Positions 1 to 8,800 of a stretch of DNA of 64,000 nucleotides are shown in pieces. Location: positions 1,674,001 to 1,738,000 of the forward strand of contig NZ_CP034444.1 in NCBI RefSeq assembly GCF_003952385.1, written 5' to 3'. A program made the position numbers and the translations under genes. Positions within the stretch are counted from its first letter, which is position 1; the number at the start of each line of letters is the position of its first letter. The notes under the pieces are model-generated. The model was not told the origin of the DNA and did not search any database. It saw only the letters and a list, made by a program, of their open reading frames with translations. This stretch comes from Mesorhizobium sp. M1D.F.Ca.ET.043.01.1.1. GTDB taxonomy: Bacteria > Pseudomonadota > Alphaproteobacteria > Rhizobiales > Rhizobiaceae.

Positions 1-1
1 G

Positions 2-1678
2 GCCGAATTCAAAACCGATATTGAAATAGCGCGCGCAGCCAAGAAGAAACCGATCCAGGAGATCGGCGCCAAGATCGGCATCCCGAACGAGCACCTTTTG
101 CCCTACGGCCACGACAAGGCGAAGGTCTCGGCCGAATTCATCAAGTCGGTGAAGGGCAACAAGGACGGCAAGCTGATCCTCGTCACCGCCATCAACCCGA
201 CGCCGGCCGGCGAAGGCAAGACGACCACCACCGTCGGCCTCGGCGACGGTCTGAACCGCATCGGCAAGAAGGCGATCGTGTGCATCCGCGAAGCCTCGCT
301 CGGCCCGAACTTCGGCATGAAGGGCGGCGCCGCCGGCGGCGGCCTGGCCCAGGTGGTGCCGATGGACGACATGAACCTCCATTTCACCGGCGACTTCCAC
401 GCCATCACCACGGCCCACAACCTGCTTTCGGCGCTGATCGACAACCACATCTACTGGGGCAACGAGCTCGGCATCGACATCCGCCGCGTCGCCTGGCGCC
501 GCGTCATGGACATGAACGACCGGGCGCTGCGCGACATCCTCTGCTCGCTGGGCGGCGTCGCCAACGGTTTTCCGCGCGAGGCCGGCTTCGACATCACCGT
601 CGCCTCGGAAGTGATGGCGATCCTGTGCCTCGCCACCGACCTCAAGGATCTCGAGAAGCGGCTCGGCGACATCATCGTCGCCTACCGCCGTGACAAGTCG
701 CCGGTCTATGCCCGCGACCTCAAGGCCGACGGCGCCATGGCGGTGCTGTTGAAGGACGCCATCCAGCCCAACCTGGTGCAGACGCTGGAGAACAACCCGG
801 CCTTCGTGCATGGCGGCCCGTTCGCCAACATCGCGCATGGCTGCAACTCGGTCGTCGCCACCACGACGGCGCTCAAGCTTGCCGACTATGTCGTCACCGA
901 AGCCGGCTTCGGCGCCGACCTCGGCGCCGAGAAATTCTTCGACATCAAGTGCCGCAAGGCCGGTCTGAAGCCGGCGGCCGCCGTCATCGTCGCCACCGTG
1001 CGCGCCATGAAGATGAATGGCGGCGTCAAGAAGGAAGACCTCGGCAAGGAGAACATCGAGGCGGTCAAGAAGGGCTGCCTCAATCTCGGCCGCCACATCG
1101 AGAATGTGCACCAGTTCGGCGTGCCGGTGGTGGTGGCGATCAACCACTTCACCACCGACACCGAGGCCGAGATCAGGGCGCTGAAGGATTTTGTCGCCTC
1201 GATGGGGGCGGATGCAATCCTGTGCAAGCACTGGGCGCAAGGCTCCGCCGGCATCGAGGATCTCGCCCACAGGGTGGTCAAGCTTGCCGAATCCGGCGCC
1301 TCGCAGTTCTCGCCGCTCTATCCGGACGAGATGCCGCTGTTCGAGAAGGTCAACACCATCGTCAAGCGCATCTATCGCGGCGACGAAGCGATTGCCGACA
1401 AGTCGATCCGCGACCAGCTGCATGCCTGGGAGCAGGCCGGCTACGGCAACCTGCCGGTGTGCATGGCCAAGACCCAGTATTCGTTTTCGACCGACCCGAA
1501 CCTGCGCGGCGCGCCGACCGGGCATACCGTGCCCGTGCGCGAGGTCAGGCTTTCGGCCGGCGCCGGCTTCGTCGTCATCATCTGCGGCGAGATCATGACC
1601 ATGCCCGGCCTGCCCAAGGCGCCCTCCTCGGAAAAGATCTTCCTCAACGAGCAGGGTCAGATCGAAGGCCTTTTCTAG
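2..1678 (+). CDS. fhs: Formate-tetrahydrofolate ligase (start codon cut by window edge)
   Basis: Formyl-tetrahydrofolate synthetase joins formate to tetrahydrofolate with ATP, or runs in reverse to give formate and ATP, in cytosolic C1 metabolism. The reading frame is open from base 2, beginning Ala-Glu-Phe-Lys; base 1 is G, so it is probably the last base of the ATG and only two bases are missing. About 559 residues, the usual family length. The ATP-binding loop [11 protein letters not shown] is seen near residues 67-77 and GPFANIAHG near residue 275. It stands on the strand opposite to the methylamine operon that follows, whose dehydrogenase feeds the tetrahydrofolate C1 pool, so the two are likely functionally linked. 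Confidence 0.97.
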   Translation, partial: AEFKTDIEIARAAKKKPIQEIGAKIGIPNEHLLPYGHDKAKVSAEFIKSVKGNKDGKLILVTAINPTPAGEGKTTTTVGLGDGLNRIGKKAIVCIREASLGPNFGMKGGAAGGGLAQVVPMDDMNLHFTGDFHAITTAHNLLSALIDNHIYWGNELGIDIRRVAWRRVMDMNDRALRDILCSLGGVANGFPREAGFDITVASEVMAILCLATDLKDLEKRLGDIIVAYRRDKSPVYARDLKADGAMAVLLKDAIQPNLVQTLENNPAFVHGGPFANIAHGCNSVVATTTALKLADYVVTEAGFGADLGAEKFFDIKCRKAGLKPAAAVIVATVRAMKMNGGVKKEDLGKENIEAVKKGCLNLGRHIENVHQFGVPVVVAINHFTTDTEAEIRALKDFVASMGADAILCKHWAQGSAGIEDLAHRVVKLAESGASQFSPLYPDEMPLFEKVNTIVKRIYRGDEAIADKSIRDQLHAWEQAGYGNLPVCMAKTQYSFSTDPNLRGAPTGHTVPVREVRLSAGAGFVVIICGEIMTMPGLPKAPSSEKIFLNEQGQIEGLF

Positions 1679-1770
1679 TGCGTTTCACCGTTTCACGGAA
1701 ACGGCGGAACGCCCTATCTCCTTGTTTTTACGCAATTCCGGACGGAAAACCGCTCACACTTTTCCTGGAA
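1675..1770 (+). repeat. Intergenic repeat, copy 1
   Basis: About 95 bases starting at the fhs stop codon recur with few changes at 1881-1976. Both copies start CTAGTGCGTTTCACCG and continue through ACGGAAACGGCG and CCGGACGGAAAACCGC. I recall similar sequence as a common intergenic element in Mesorhizobium; that is memory, not a search. The element contains the short inverted repeat CGTTTC/GAAACG, so it may fold when transcribed. Confidence 0.8.
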
Positions 1771-1825
1771 TTGCTCGAGGGAAATCCGCGCTCTCCCCAA
1801 GGCGCTAGACCACGACGCGCCCTTC

Positions 1826-1858
1826 AAGTCTTGGCACATGGTGCCAAGACTTTTTTTT
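1826..1858 (+). terminator. Rho-independent terminator after fhs
   Basis: A perfect 12-base stem (AAGTCTTGGCAC / GTGCCAAGACTT) with a 3-base loop runs straight into eight T residues. It points rightward, so it serves fhs or a transcript through repeat copy 1. It lies between the two repeat copies. Confidence 0.93.
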
Positions 1859-1880
1859 GGAGTGGTTGCCAGGATGTCGG

Positions 1881-1976
1881 CTAGTGCGTTTCACCGTTTC
1901 ACGGAAACGGCGAAACGCCCTATCTCCTTGTTTTTACGCATTTCCGGACGGAAAACCGCTTACACTTTTCTTTGCT
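1881..1976 (+). repeat. Intergenic repeat, copy 2
   Basis: Second copy of the element at 1675-1770, same orientation, about 206 bases further on. It diverges at its 3' end (ACACTTTTCTTTGC against ACACTTTTCCTGGAATTGC). No gene is visible from here to the 3' end of mgdD at 2093. Confidence 0.8.
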
Positions 1977-2092
1977 CTAAGTCAGATCAACACAACAACA
2001 GCGAAACCACCGCTGCGCGGTCAATGCGCAACGGCGAACAGCCGCGTCGAAATGGGTTTTGTCTCAGCCGGGGTGCAATCGGCTCAGCAGGA

Positions 2093-2722
2093 CTATGCGG
2101 CGTGAGCCGAGGATGCCTGAACCCCATATTCAAGGGAAGAGTCCAGGACCGTGTGCCAAAGGCTGTCGGCGAAGCTGGTGAAGACGAGCATGTTGAAGAC
2201 GGCGTGTCCGTCCGTGCCATCAGCCCCGCGCCAGATACTCATCGCCGTATGGTCGATCGAGGTTGTCGCCGCGGCGCCCAGCGGAAACGCCTTGTCATCC
2301 AGGTCCAACGAGCAGAACTTCGCAAGCGCCTGGCGGGCGTGGGGTCCGCCAATCCGGATGAGGCAGCGTCCGTCCGACTGATCGGAGAGCGACGCGATGC
2401 CGGCAAACGCCTTTGACACTTTGACAAATTGTCCGTCTGCCTGTCGTGCAGAGAAGACAATGAACTGGTCCGGGCCCGACCAGATCAGCGTAGCATTCCG
2501 GGCCACTGCAGCGCCGGGAGCGCGGGGCGGCTCAATGCCAAATAGCTTCTTGGCGGCCTTTGCGGTCTCGGCCGCTCTGCCGCGCCGCGCCATCACCTGA
2601 ACCAGGCTGATGTCGCTCACCTCCTCCAGCGTGACGCCTGCCTGCGTGCCGGCCACGCCGTGACGACCGGGGACGAGCGCCTTCTCCAGCGCCGATTGGG
2701 TGTTCCAGGAAAAATCAGCCAC
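2093..2722 (-). CDS. mgdD: N-methylglutamate dehydrogenase subunit D (sarcosine oxidase gamma-like)
   Basis: 209 residues of the sarcosine-oxidase gamma / GcvT-like family, the small folate-domain-related subunit of the heterotetrameric enzyme. The GTG at 2722 (Val-Ala-Asp-Phe-Ser-Trp) is chosen because GAAGGAG lies nine bases before it; the open frame goes on upstream inside mgdC but is not protein-like there. It overlaps the end of mgdC by eight bases, so it is probably translationally coupled. Last gene of the mgs-gmaS-mgd operon. SoxG is the alternative name if this were a true sarcosine oxidase; the neighbouring gmaS and mgs genes argue for Mgd. Confidence 0.85.
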   Translation of the reverse strand: MADFSWNTQSALEKALVPGRHGVAGTQAGVTLEEVSDISLVQVMARRGRAAETAKAAKKLFGIEPPRAPGAAVARNATLIWSGPDQFIVFSARQADGQFVKVSKAFAGIASLSDQSDGRCLIRIGGPHARQALAKFCSLDLDDKAFPLGAAATTSIDHTAMSIWRGADGTDGHAVFNMLVFTSFADSLWHTVLDSSLEYGVQASSAHAA

Positions 2723-5700
2723 GCTGACGCACTCCTTCGGGATCGTAGAAGACCGGGCTGCAGATCTCGGCCTCGTAGTCCTCGCTCCGCAGCGGATCAT
2801 GGATGCGAACGATCTCGCCGATGCGCTCGCGCCCGCGCTCGACCAGACCAAGGCCGATCCACTGTTCAAGCACCGGCGAGAAGCAGACCGAGGTGACATA
2901 GCCTTGGTCCGTTTTCGGGCCAGGGGTCTCGCCCCTGGGGACAACGTGCGCGCCGGAACGCAGGCGCCGCGCCTTGTCCGTGGGCTTGAGGCCAACGACC
3001 ACCTGCCGGTTCGGCGCAACCAGCGCTTCGCGCCCGGCCATGACGCGGCCGATGAAGTCCTTCTTCTTGGACATCATCTTGCCAAGGCCAAGGTCGTCAG
3101 CGGTGGTCGTGCCATTGAGCTCGGGCCCGGCAACATGCCCCTTTTCGATACGCATGACGCCGAGCGCTTCAGTGCCGTAAGGCGTTACGCCATAGGGCTT
3201 GCCAGCGATCATCAGGTTCTCTGCCATCGCCGCGCCGTAGCGCGCCGGCACCGAAATCTCGAAGGCCATTTCGCCGGAGAACGAGATGCGGAACAGCCGA
3301 GCAATCACGCCACCGCGCAGCTTGACTTCACGGGCGCCCATGAATGGGAAGCCCTCGTTGGTGAGATCTTCCGACGGGTCGACCAGATCCTGCAGCAGCT
3401 TGCGGGCGTTCGGCCCAGCGATAGAGAACTGCGCCCACTGGTCGGTGGCACTGGTCAGCTGAACATCGAGGTCCGGGAACAATACCTGCCGGCAGAATTC
3501 CAGATGCTGCATCACCAGACCGGCCTTGGCAGTGGTGGTGGTGAGAAAATAGTGATCCTCGGCGAGCCGCGAGGTCGTGCCGTCGTCATAGACGATGCCA
3601 TCTTCACGCAGCATCAGCCCATAGCGCGCCTTGCCCACGGCGAGAGAGGAAAAGGCGTTGATATAGACGCGATCGAGGAAGACACCTGCATCCGCGCCGC
3701 GGACGTCGACTTTGCCGAGCGTGGAGACGTCGCAGAAGCCGACGCCGTTGCGCACGGCCAGCACTTCGCGGTTTACCGACTCCAGCCAGTCCTTCTCGCC
3801 GGCACGCGGGTACCATTGCGCACGCTTCCACAGCCCGGTGTCGACGAACACCGCGCCTTGCTTGGCGGCCCAATGATGCGACGGTGTCAACCGCCAGGCA
3901 TGGAAGTTCTCGTCGCGATGATGGCCGGCGAAGGCGCCTATGGCGACGGGTGCGTAGGGCGGCCGGTAGATCGTCGTGCCGGTTTCCGGGATCGTGCGGC
4001 CGGTCGCTTCCGCCATGATTGCGAGGCCGTTGATGTTGGACGTCTTGCCCTGGTCGGTCGCCATTCCGAGCGTGGTGTAACGCTTCAAATGCTCGACGCT
4101 CTCGAAGCCTTCGCGCTGCGCCAGCGTCACGTCGGATGCGGTAACGTCGTGCTGGAAGTCGACGAATGCCTTGCCCTTGCCTTTGACATGCCAGAGCGGC
4201 GCGATTCCGTAGCCCTCTTCGTCGGCTTTCGATGCCTCCCCCGGCTTTCCGGCGGCACCGCATTCGGCGGCCGCCTTGGCACCCGCGCTATGCCCGTCGC
4301 GAAGGCAGGCGCCGAGTGAGAGCTCGCCATTGGCAGCACCAGCCGTGGCCATCCCCTTTGGCGCACCGCCCGGCACGAAGGCCGCAATGTCCTCGCGCCA
4401 GATCGGCTTGCCGCGATGGAAGCAGGATAAGCCGACATTCGGATTCCAGCCGCCCGAGACGGCAAGGCAATCGGCCTCGATCCGTTGCGTTTGACCGTTC
4501 CTGTTGTTGCTCACGACGATGCTGCGGACGCCGTCAACGCCGCTCTTTACATCGGACACGACGCCAGCAAGCACGCGCAGATCGTAAGTATCGGCAAGCC
4601 TCTGGTATTGCCTCGGTATCTCACTGCGGGGGTCGATCACCGCCACGATATGGGCGCCAGCCCGCTGGATGGTCTCGGCCGTGCGCCAGCCATCATCATT
4701 ATTAGTAAACAACGCCACACGCTTGCCTGGCAGAGCCGCGAAGCGATTGACATAGGTCCGAACGGCGGATGCCATCATCACGCCTGGCCGATCATTGCCA
4801 GGGAAAACTATCGGCCGTTCAATCGCGCCGGCGGTCACCACCGAACGCTTGGCAACGATGCGCCAGATCCGCTGTCGCACCTGATGACGATCCGGCACCG
4901 GGACGTTGTCGCTGACGCGCTCGAGCGCGGCGTAGGTGCCACCGTCATAGACGCCGAACAAGGCCGTCCTGGTCATGATACGGACATTGGGCAAAGAAAC
5001 GAGTTCGCGGGTCGTGCTACGCAGCCATTCTCTGGCATCCATGCCATCGATCTCGGCGCCATCGCCAAGCAGGCGACCGCCGAGCAGGGAATCTTCTTCA
5101 ACGAGAATGACGCGCGAGCCGGCGCGGCCAGCGGCAAGCGCCGCTGACAGGCCGGCGGGACCGGCACCGACCACGAGCACGTCGCAATGGGCCCAGGCCT
5201 TGTCGTAGTGGTCCGGATCCGGCAATTCGGCACTCTTGCCGAGACCGGCGGCGCGGCGGATCATCGGCTCGTAGATGGACTCCCAGAACTTCGCCGGCCA
5301 CATGAAGGTCTTGTAGTAGAAGCCGGCGACGAAGATCGGGGCGAACAACTGGTTGATCGACATCAAGTCGCGACGCAGCGACGGCCAGCGGTTCTGGCTG
5401 TTCGCGATCAACCCGTCATAGAGTTCCTGCGTGGTCGCCCGCGTGTTCGGCTCGCGCCGGGCGCCGGTGCGCATCTCAACGAGCGCGCTCGGCTCCTCCG
5501 AGCCGGCGGTGATGATGCCGCGCGGGCGATGATACTTGAACGAACGCGCCACGAGCTTGACGCCGTTGGCGACGAGTGCCGAAGCCAGCGTGTCGCCGGC
5601 AAACCCGGTCATGGCCTTGCCGTCGAATGAAAACTGGAGCGGCGACCGGCGATCGATGATGCCGTCGCTGGGCAACCGGTGTGACTGGCTGGCAGACGTG

Positions 5701-5777
5701 ACAGCCGTGCGGATGTTGGCTTCTACCGGCGCTGTTCTGGCGAGTGGCTCGGATGGCGAATAGCCCGACATGGTCAT
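2715..5777 (-). CDS. mgdC: N-methylglutamate dehydrogenase subunit C (sarcosine oxidase alpha-like)
   Basis: 1020 residues, the usual length of sarcosine oxidase alpha subunits. Order of parts: an N-terminal 2Fe-2S-ferredoxin-like region (residues 40-110), a nucleotide-binding Rossmann region with GAGPAGL near residue 204, and a C-terminal aminomethyltransferase (GcvT) domain from about residue 620, where the C1 unit is moved to tetrahydrofolate. In the N-methylglutamate pathway this subunit oxidises N-methylglutamate back to glutamate and a folate-bound C1 unit. ATG overlaps the mgdB stop in an ATGA. SoxA of sarcosine oxidase is the nearest alternative. Confidence 0.9.
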   Translation of the reverse strand: MTMSGYSPSEPLARTAPVEANIRTAVTSASQSHRLPSDGIIDRRSPLQFSFDGKAMTGFAGDTLASALVANGVKLVARSFKYHRPRGIITAGSEEPSALVEMRTGARREPNTRATTQELYDGLIANSQNRWPSLRRDLMSINQLFAPIFVAGFYYKTFMWPAKFWESIYEPMIRRAAGLGKSAELPDPDHYDKAWAHCDVLVVGAGPAGLSAALAAGRAGSRVILVEEDSLLGGRLLGDGAEIDGMDAREWLRSTTRELVSLPNVRIMTRTALFGVYDGGTYAALERVSDNVPVPDRHQVRQRIWRIVAKRSVVTAGAIERPIVFPGNDRPGVMMASAVRTYVNRFAALPGKRVALFTNNDDGWRTAETIQRAGAHIVAVIDPRSEIPRQYQRLADTYDLRVLAGVVSDVKSGVDGVRSIVVSNNRNGQTQRIEADCLAVSGGWNPNVGLSCFHRGKPIWREDIAAFVPGGAPKGMATAGAANGELSLGACLRDGHSAGAKAAAECGAAGKPGEASKADEEGYGIAPLWHVKGKGKAFVDFQHDVTASDVTLAQREGFESVEHLKRYTTLGMATDQGKTSNINGLAIMAEATGRTIPETGTTIYRPPYAPVAIGAFAGHHRDENFHAWRLTPSHHWAAKQGAVFVDTGLWKRAQWYPRAGEKDWLESVNREVLAVRNGVGFCDVSTLGKVDVRGADAGVFLDRVYINAFSSLAVGKARYGLMLREDGIVYDDGTTSRLAEDHYFLTTTTAKAGLVMQHLEFCRQVLFPDLDVQLTSATDQWAQFSIAGPNARKLLQDLVDPSEDLTNEGFPFMGAREVKLRGGVIARLFRISFSGEMAFEISVPARYGAAMAENLMIAGKPYGVTPYGTEALGVMRIEKGHVAGPELNGTTTADDLGLGKMMSKKKDFIGRVMAGREALVAPNRQVVVGLKPTDKARRLRSGAHVVPRGETPGPKTDQGYVTSVCFSPVLEQWIGLGLVERGRERIGEIVRIHDPLRSEDYEAEICSPVFYDPEGVRQRG

Positions 5778-6082
5778 TCTCCTGCCCGCGCCGCCAAGGC
5801 AGCGCCCGCGCCCGGGGCCGCCGTCACGGAAACAAATTCATGGGTGACGGTGTTGCGCTCGGCCACGAGCCAGGAACGGCAGCCGCCGCCGTGGTACCAA
5901 TATTCGCGCATCACACCCGCCAGATTGTCACGCAGGTAGACGTAATCGTGGAAGGCATCCTCGACACGCTCGGGGCTCTCCCCGCCATCGACGGCGAAGT
6001 TGGGCCGCTTGGGCGAGGCATCGCCAAGATAGGTGAACTCGCCGTTCTCGCGCTCGCCGCAGAAAGGACATGCAATACGCAT
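5774..6082 (-). CDS. mgdB: N-methylglutamate dehydrogenase subunit B (sarcosine oxidase delta-like)
   Basis: 102-residue delta-type subunit. It opens with MRIACPFCGERE, the Cys-x-x-Cys part of the zinc site typical of this family, and contains HDYVYLRDN and REYWYHGGGC, also conserved in SoxD. The ATG at 6082 is chosen because the CPFCG motif sits next to it; the longer upstream frame is not conserved-looking. It lies 16 bases after mgdA and overlaps mgdC by four bases. Confidence 0.88.
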   Translation of the reverse strand: MRIACPFCGERENGEFTYLGDASPKRPNFAVDGGESPERVEDAFHDYVYLRDNLAGVMREYWYHGGGCRSWLVAERNTVTHEFVSVTAAPGAGAALAARAGE

Positions 6083-6098
6083 TCCACCGGTCTCTCTT

Positions 6099-7352
6099 TC
6101 AGTGAAGGTTCGGCTGGGCGCCCTGGCCCTTTTCATCGATCATCGCGCCACGGCGGAACCGGTCGAGGCGGAACAGCGCGGCCTCCGAATGCGGTTCGTC
6201 GCGCGCCAGAAGATGGGCGAACACGAGTCCCGATGCCGGCGTTGCCTTGAAGCCGCCGTAGCACCAGCCGGCGTTGAGATAGAGGCCGTCGACCGGTGTC
6301 TTGTCGATGATCGGCGTGCCGTCCATCGACATATCCATGATGCCGCCCCACTGCCGCAGCATGCGCACGCGGCCGATCATCGGCATGATGGCCATGCCGC
6401 CCTCGCAGACATCCTCCATGACCGGCATATTGCCGCGCTGCGCGTAGGAATTGTAGCCGTCGAGGTCGCCGCCGAAGACCAGCCCGCCTTTATCCGACTG
6501 GCTGACATAGAAGTGGCCGGCTCCGAAAGTGATCACGCCCGGGATGAGCGGCTTGATAGCCTCGGAGACAAAGGCCTGCAGCACGTGGCTTTCGATCGGC
6601 AGCTTCATGCCGGCCATCGCGGCGACCCGCGACGAAGAGCCGGCGACCGCCATGCCGACCTTGCCGGCGCCGATCCTGCCGCGCGAGGTCTCGACGCCGG
6701 TCACCTTGCCGTTGGCGTCGCGCACGAAACCGGTGACCTCGCAATTCTGAATGATGTCGACGCCGCCTTCACTGGCGGCGCGCGCATAACCCCACACGAC
6801 GGCATCATGGCGGGCGGTACCTGCGCGCCGCTGCAAGAGACCGCCCATGATCGGGAAGCGGGCATTGTTGTAGTTCAGGAACGGCAATTCCTTGCGTATC
6901 TGCTCGGCGTCGAGCAACTCGGCATCGATGCCGTTGATGCGCATCGTGTTGCCGCGCCGCGCGAAGGCATCGCGCTGGGCGTCGGAGTGATAAAGGTTGA
7001 TGATGCCGCGCTGGCTGACCATCGTGTTGTAGTTGAGATCCTGCTCCATGCGCTCCCAAAGCTTCATCGACAATTCGTAGAAGCCGGTATTGCCGGGCAG
7101 GCCGTAATTGGAGCGGATGATGGTGGTGTTGCGGCCGGCATTGCCGGAGCCGATCCAGCCCTTTTCCAGAACGGCGACATTGCGGATGCCGTATTCGTGG
7201 GCGAGGAAGTAGGCCGTCGCCAGGCCGTGGCCGCCGCCGCCGATGATGACCACGTCATAGCGGCTCTTGGGTGCCGGATCGCGCCACGCTCGCGTCCATC
7301 CCTTGTGTCCGGACAGTGCTGCCTTGGCGAGCGAAAAGATCGAATATTTCAT
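6099..7352 (-). CDS. mgdA: N-methylglutamate dehydrogenase subunit A (sarcosine oxidase beta-like)
   Basis: 417-residue FAD-dependent oxidoreductase of the DAO family, the catalytic beta-type subunit. It has the dinucleotide site GGGGHGLATA near residues 38-47 and a Thr-Ala-Arg-His-Asp-Ala motif in which His182 matches the residue that carries covalent FMN in heterotetrameric sarcosine oxidases. C-terminal GWCYGGFKATPASG is the usual flavin-contact region. First gene of the mgdABCD block, 78 bases after gmaS. Confidence 0.92.
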   Translation of the reverse strand: MKYSIFSLAKAALSGHKGWTRAWRDPAPKSRYDVVIIGGGGHGLATAYFLAHEYGIRNVAVLEKGWIGSGNAGRNTTIIRSNYGLPGNTGFYELSMKLWERMEQDLNYNTMVSQRGIINLYHSDAQRDAFARRGNTMRINGIDAELLDAEQIRKELPFLNYNNARFPIMGGLLQRRAGTARHDAVVWGYARAASEGGVDIIQNCEVTGFVRDANGKVTGVETSRGRIGAGKVGMAVAGSSSRVAAMAGMKLPIESHVLQAFVSEAIKPLIPGVITFGAGHFYVSQSDKGGLVFGGDLDGYNSYAQRGNMPVMEDVCEGGMAIMPMIGRVRMLRQWGGIMDMSMDGTPIIDKTPVDGLYLNAGWCYGGFKATPASGLVFAHLLARDEPHSEAALFRLDRFRRGAMIDEKGQGAQPNLH

Positions 7353-7430
7353 CGCAGTTGTTCCGGCGAAATGTCAGGTGGTGCGCCCAGCGCCCAATCC
7401 GTAGATCGGACGCTGGGCCTGGCAAACAGC

Positions 7431-8774
7431 TTAGACGTCCAGCGTGTTGTCGCGCTCCCACTGGGTGAAGTGCGAGGCGTAGGCGTTCCACTCCTGGGTC
7501 TTGAGCTTGATGTAGGCGGCGGAAAATTCCTCGCCCATAGCAGCCTTCAACTCGGCGTCATCGTCATAGGCGCGAAGCGCGTCGAGCAGATTGAGCGGCA
7601 GCTTGGCGCCGTGCGTGACGGTGTGTCCGTCCTTGTACATGTCGATGTCGCTGCGTTGGCCTGGATCAGCCTTGGTGCGGATGCCGCTGAGCCCGGCGGC
7701 GATGATAGCCGCCTGCATCAGGTAGGGATTGGCAGCACCGTCAGGAAGGCGCAGTTCGAAGCGGCCGGGTCCGGGCACGCGCACCATGTGGGTGCGGTTG
7801 TTGCCGGTCCACGTCACCGTGTTCGGCGCCCAGGTCGCGCCCGAAATGGTGCGCGGCGCGTTGATGCGCTTGTAGGAATTGACCGTCGGGTTGGTGATCG
7901 CGGCCAGCGCAGAGGCGTGCTTCATGATGCCGCCCAGGAAGTGTCTGCCCTTTTCCGACAGACCCAACTCCATGTCCTTGTCGGCGAAAGCATTGGTCTT
8001 GCCGCTGAGATCCCATACCGAGATATGGGCATGGCAACCACTACCCGTGAGGCCCTGGAAGGGCTTCGGCATGAAGGTCGCTCGCAAGCCGTGCTTTTCG
8101 GCAATCGACTTGACCATGAATTTGAAGAAGGAGTGCTTGTCGGCTGTGGCCAGCACATCGTCGAATTGCCAATTCATCTCGAACTGGCCGTTCGCATCCT
8201 CATGGTCGTTCTGATAAGGCTGCCAGCCAAGGTCGAGCATGGCGTCGCAGATTTCGGCGATAACGTCATAGCGACGCATCACCGCCTGCTGGTCGTAGCA
8301 GGATTTCGAGGCCGTATCGTACTCGTCGCTGATCTGCTTACCGTCGGGCGTGACAAGGAAGAATTCCGGCTCGACGCCAGTCTTCACGCGCATGCCTTCC
8401 TTGGCGGCCTCGGCAACGAGCCGCTTCAGGGTATTGCGCGGCGCCTGAGCGACGCCCTTGCCCTCCATCAGGCAGTCCGAAGCGAGCCAGGCGACTTCCG
8501 GCTTCCACGGCAACTGTATCACCGATGAGGCATCCGGCACCGCCAGCATGTCGGGGTGCGCTGGCGTCAGGTCAAGCCAGGTGGCGAAGCCGGCGAAGCC
8601 GGCGCCCTCCTTCTGCATGTCCCCGATGGCCTGCGCCGGCACCAGCTTCGCGCGCTGGCCGCCGAACAGATCCGTATACGAGACCATGAAATACTTGACG
8701 TTGCGAGCCCTTGCGAACTCTTGGAGATCAGCCCCCTCAGGCTGATCGATTTTGGCTTCAAAGGCCTTATTCAT
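7431..8774 (-). CDS. gmaS: Gamma-glutamylmethylamide synthetase (glutamine synthetase family)
   Basis: 447 residues of the glutamine-synthetase superfamily. Catalytic-domain motifs seen: EPEFFLV near residue 125, NQF-like acidic segment NGQFEMNW near 200, GSGCHAHISVWD near 245 and NRTHMVRVPGPGRFELRLPDG near 325. GmaS makes gamma-glutamylmethylamide from methylamine, glutamate and ATP. The position between N-methylglutamate synthase and dehydrogenase genes supports GmaS over the generic GlnT/GSIII name, though the substrate cannot be proved from sequence. Confidence 0.88.
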   Translation of the reverse strand: MNKAFEAKIDQPEGADLQEFARARNVKYFMVSYTDLFGGQRAKLVPAQAIGDMQKEGAGFAGFATWLDLTPAHPDMLAVPDASSVIQLPWKPEVAWLASDCLMEGKGVAQAPRNTLKRLVAEAAKEGMRVKTGVEPEFFLVTPDGKQISDEYDTASKSCYDQQAVMRRYDVIAEICDAMLDLGWQPYQNDHEDANGQFEMNWQFDDVLATADKHSFFKFMVKSIAEKHGLRATFMPKPFQGLTGSGCHAHISVWDLSGKTNAFADKDMELGLSEKGRHFLGGIMKHASALAAITNPTVNSYKRINAPRTISGATWAPNTVTWTGNNRTHMVRVPGPGRFELRLPDGAANPYLMQAAIIAAGLSGIRTKADPGQRSDIDMYKDGHTVTHGAKLPLNLLDALRAYDDDAELKAAMGEEFSAAYIKLKTQEWNAYASHFTQWERDNTLDV

Positions 8775-8800
8775 TGTCTACTGCTCCCATTCTTCTGGTT

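Noticed and set aside
2700..4319. 539-residue plus-strand reading frame
   Set aside because: It lies antisense to mgdC. The minus-strand protein has clear motifs; the plus frame is compositionally odd and matches no family. High G+C DNA makes such shadow frames.
6033..8528. 831-residue plus-strand reading frame
   Set aside because: Antisense to mgdB, mgdA and gmaS, rich in Val/Gly/His/Arg typical of a mirror frame.
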